DNA of 14,974 bases, taken from a bacterium. GTDB taxonomy: Bacteria; Margulisbacteria; Marinamargulisbacteria; SXXA01. The position numbers and the translations under genes were made by a program. The notes below the pieces were generated by a model that made no database searches, was not told where the DNA came from, and worked only from the letters and a program-made list of their open reading frames with translations. Of this stretch, positions 14,974 through 14,974 are shown one piece after another. Positions within the stretch are counted from its first letter, which is position 1; the number at the start of each line of letters is the position of its first letter. The stretch lies in the NCBI GenBank assembly GCA_018402095.1, contig JAGYJO010000017.1:1-14974 (forward strand), given 5' to 3'.

Positions 14974-14974
14974 A

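Overview
The window looks like the chromosome of an alphaproteobacterium, possibly a host-associated (endosymbiont-like) one. This rests on the rpsO-pnp pair, a short FtsK of about 748 residues, a SpoIIE-type phosphatase, a Fic enzyme, IS debris and an unrecognised protein with a eukaryote-targeting-like N-terminus. The lineage is an inference; no rRNA or marker set is present.

Layout. Positions 1-4.68 kb are accessory DNA on the + strand and look more AT-rich than the rest. They hold an unrecognised 657-residue protein, a membrane SpoIIE/RsbU-like phosphatase 13 nt downstream, a palindromic element, the truncated left end of an IS3-family element, and a class II Fic AMP-transferase ending in a strong hairpin. 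From 4.74 kb to the end every gene lies on the - strand. In transcription order these are the tail of an upstream gene (possibly truB), rpsO, pnp, a class A beta-lactamase-fold hydrolase, a secreted parvulin-type prolyl isomerase, ispE, long-form hpf, bioB, a DUF192 exported protein, and ftsK. The hpf-bioB-DUF192-ftsK genes are packed tightly enough to be one operon.

The most striking feature of the housekeeping half is two islands of dense small indels in otherwise clean DNA. The first (about 10.13-11.04 kb) breaks the prolyl isomerase into many frames and cuts the catalytic N-terminus off ispE by one missing base. The second (about 12.87-13.33 kb) breaks the second RNase PH domain of pnp, although the overall pnp frame is restored. 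Between the indels the residues remain family-typical. This fits either very recent decay or locally poor consensus sequence, and reads would decide.

The best candidates for new biology are the 165-3459 two-gene unit (unknown protein plus phosphatase) and the solitary Fic cassette. No CRISPR array, tRNA, rRNA or complete mobile element was seen.
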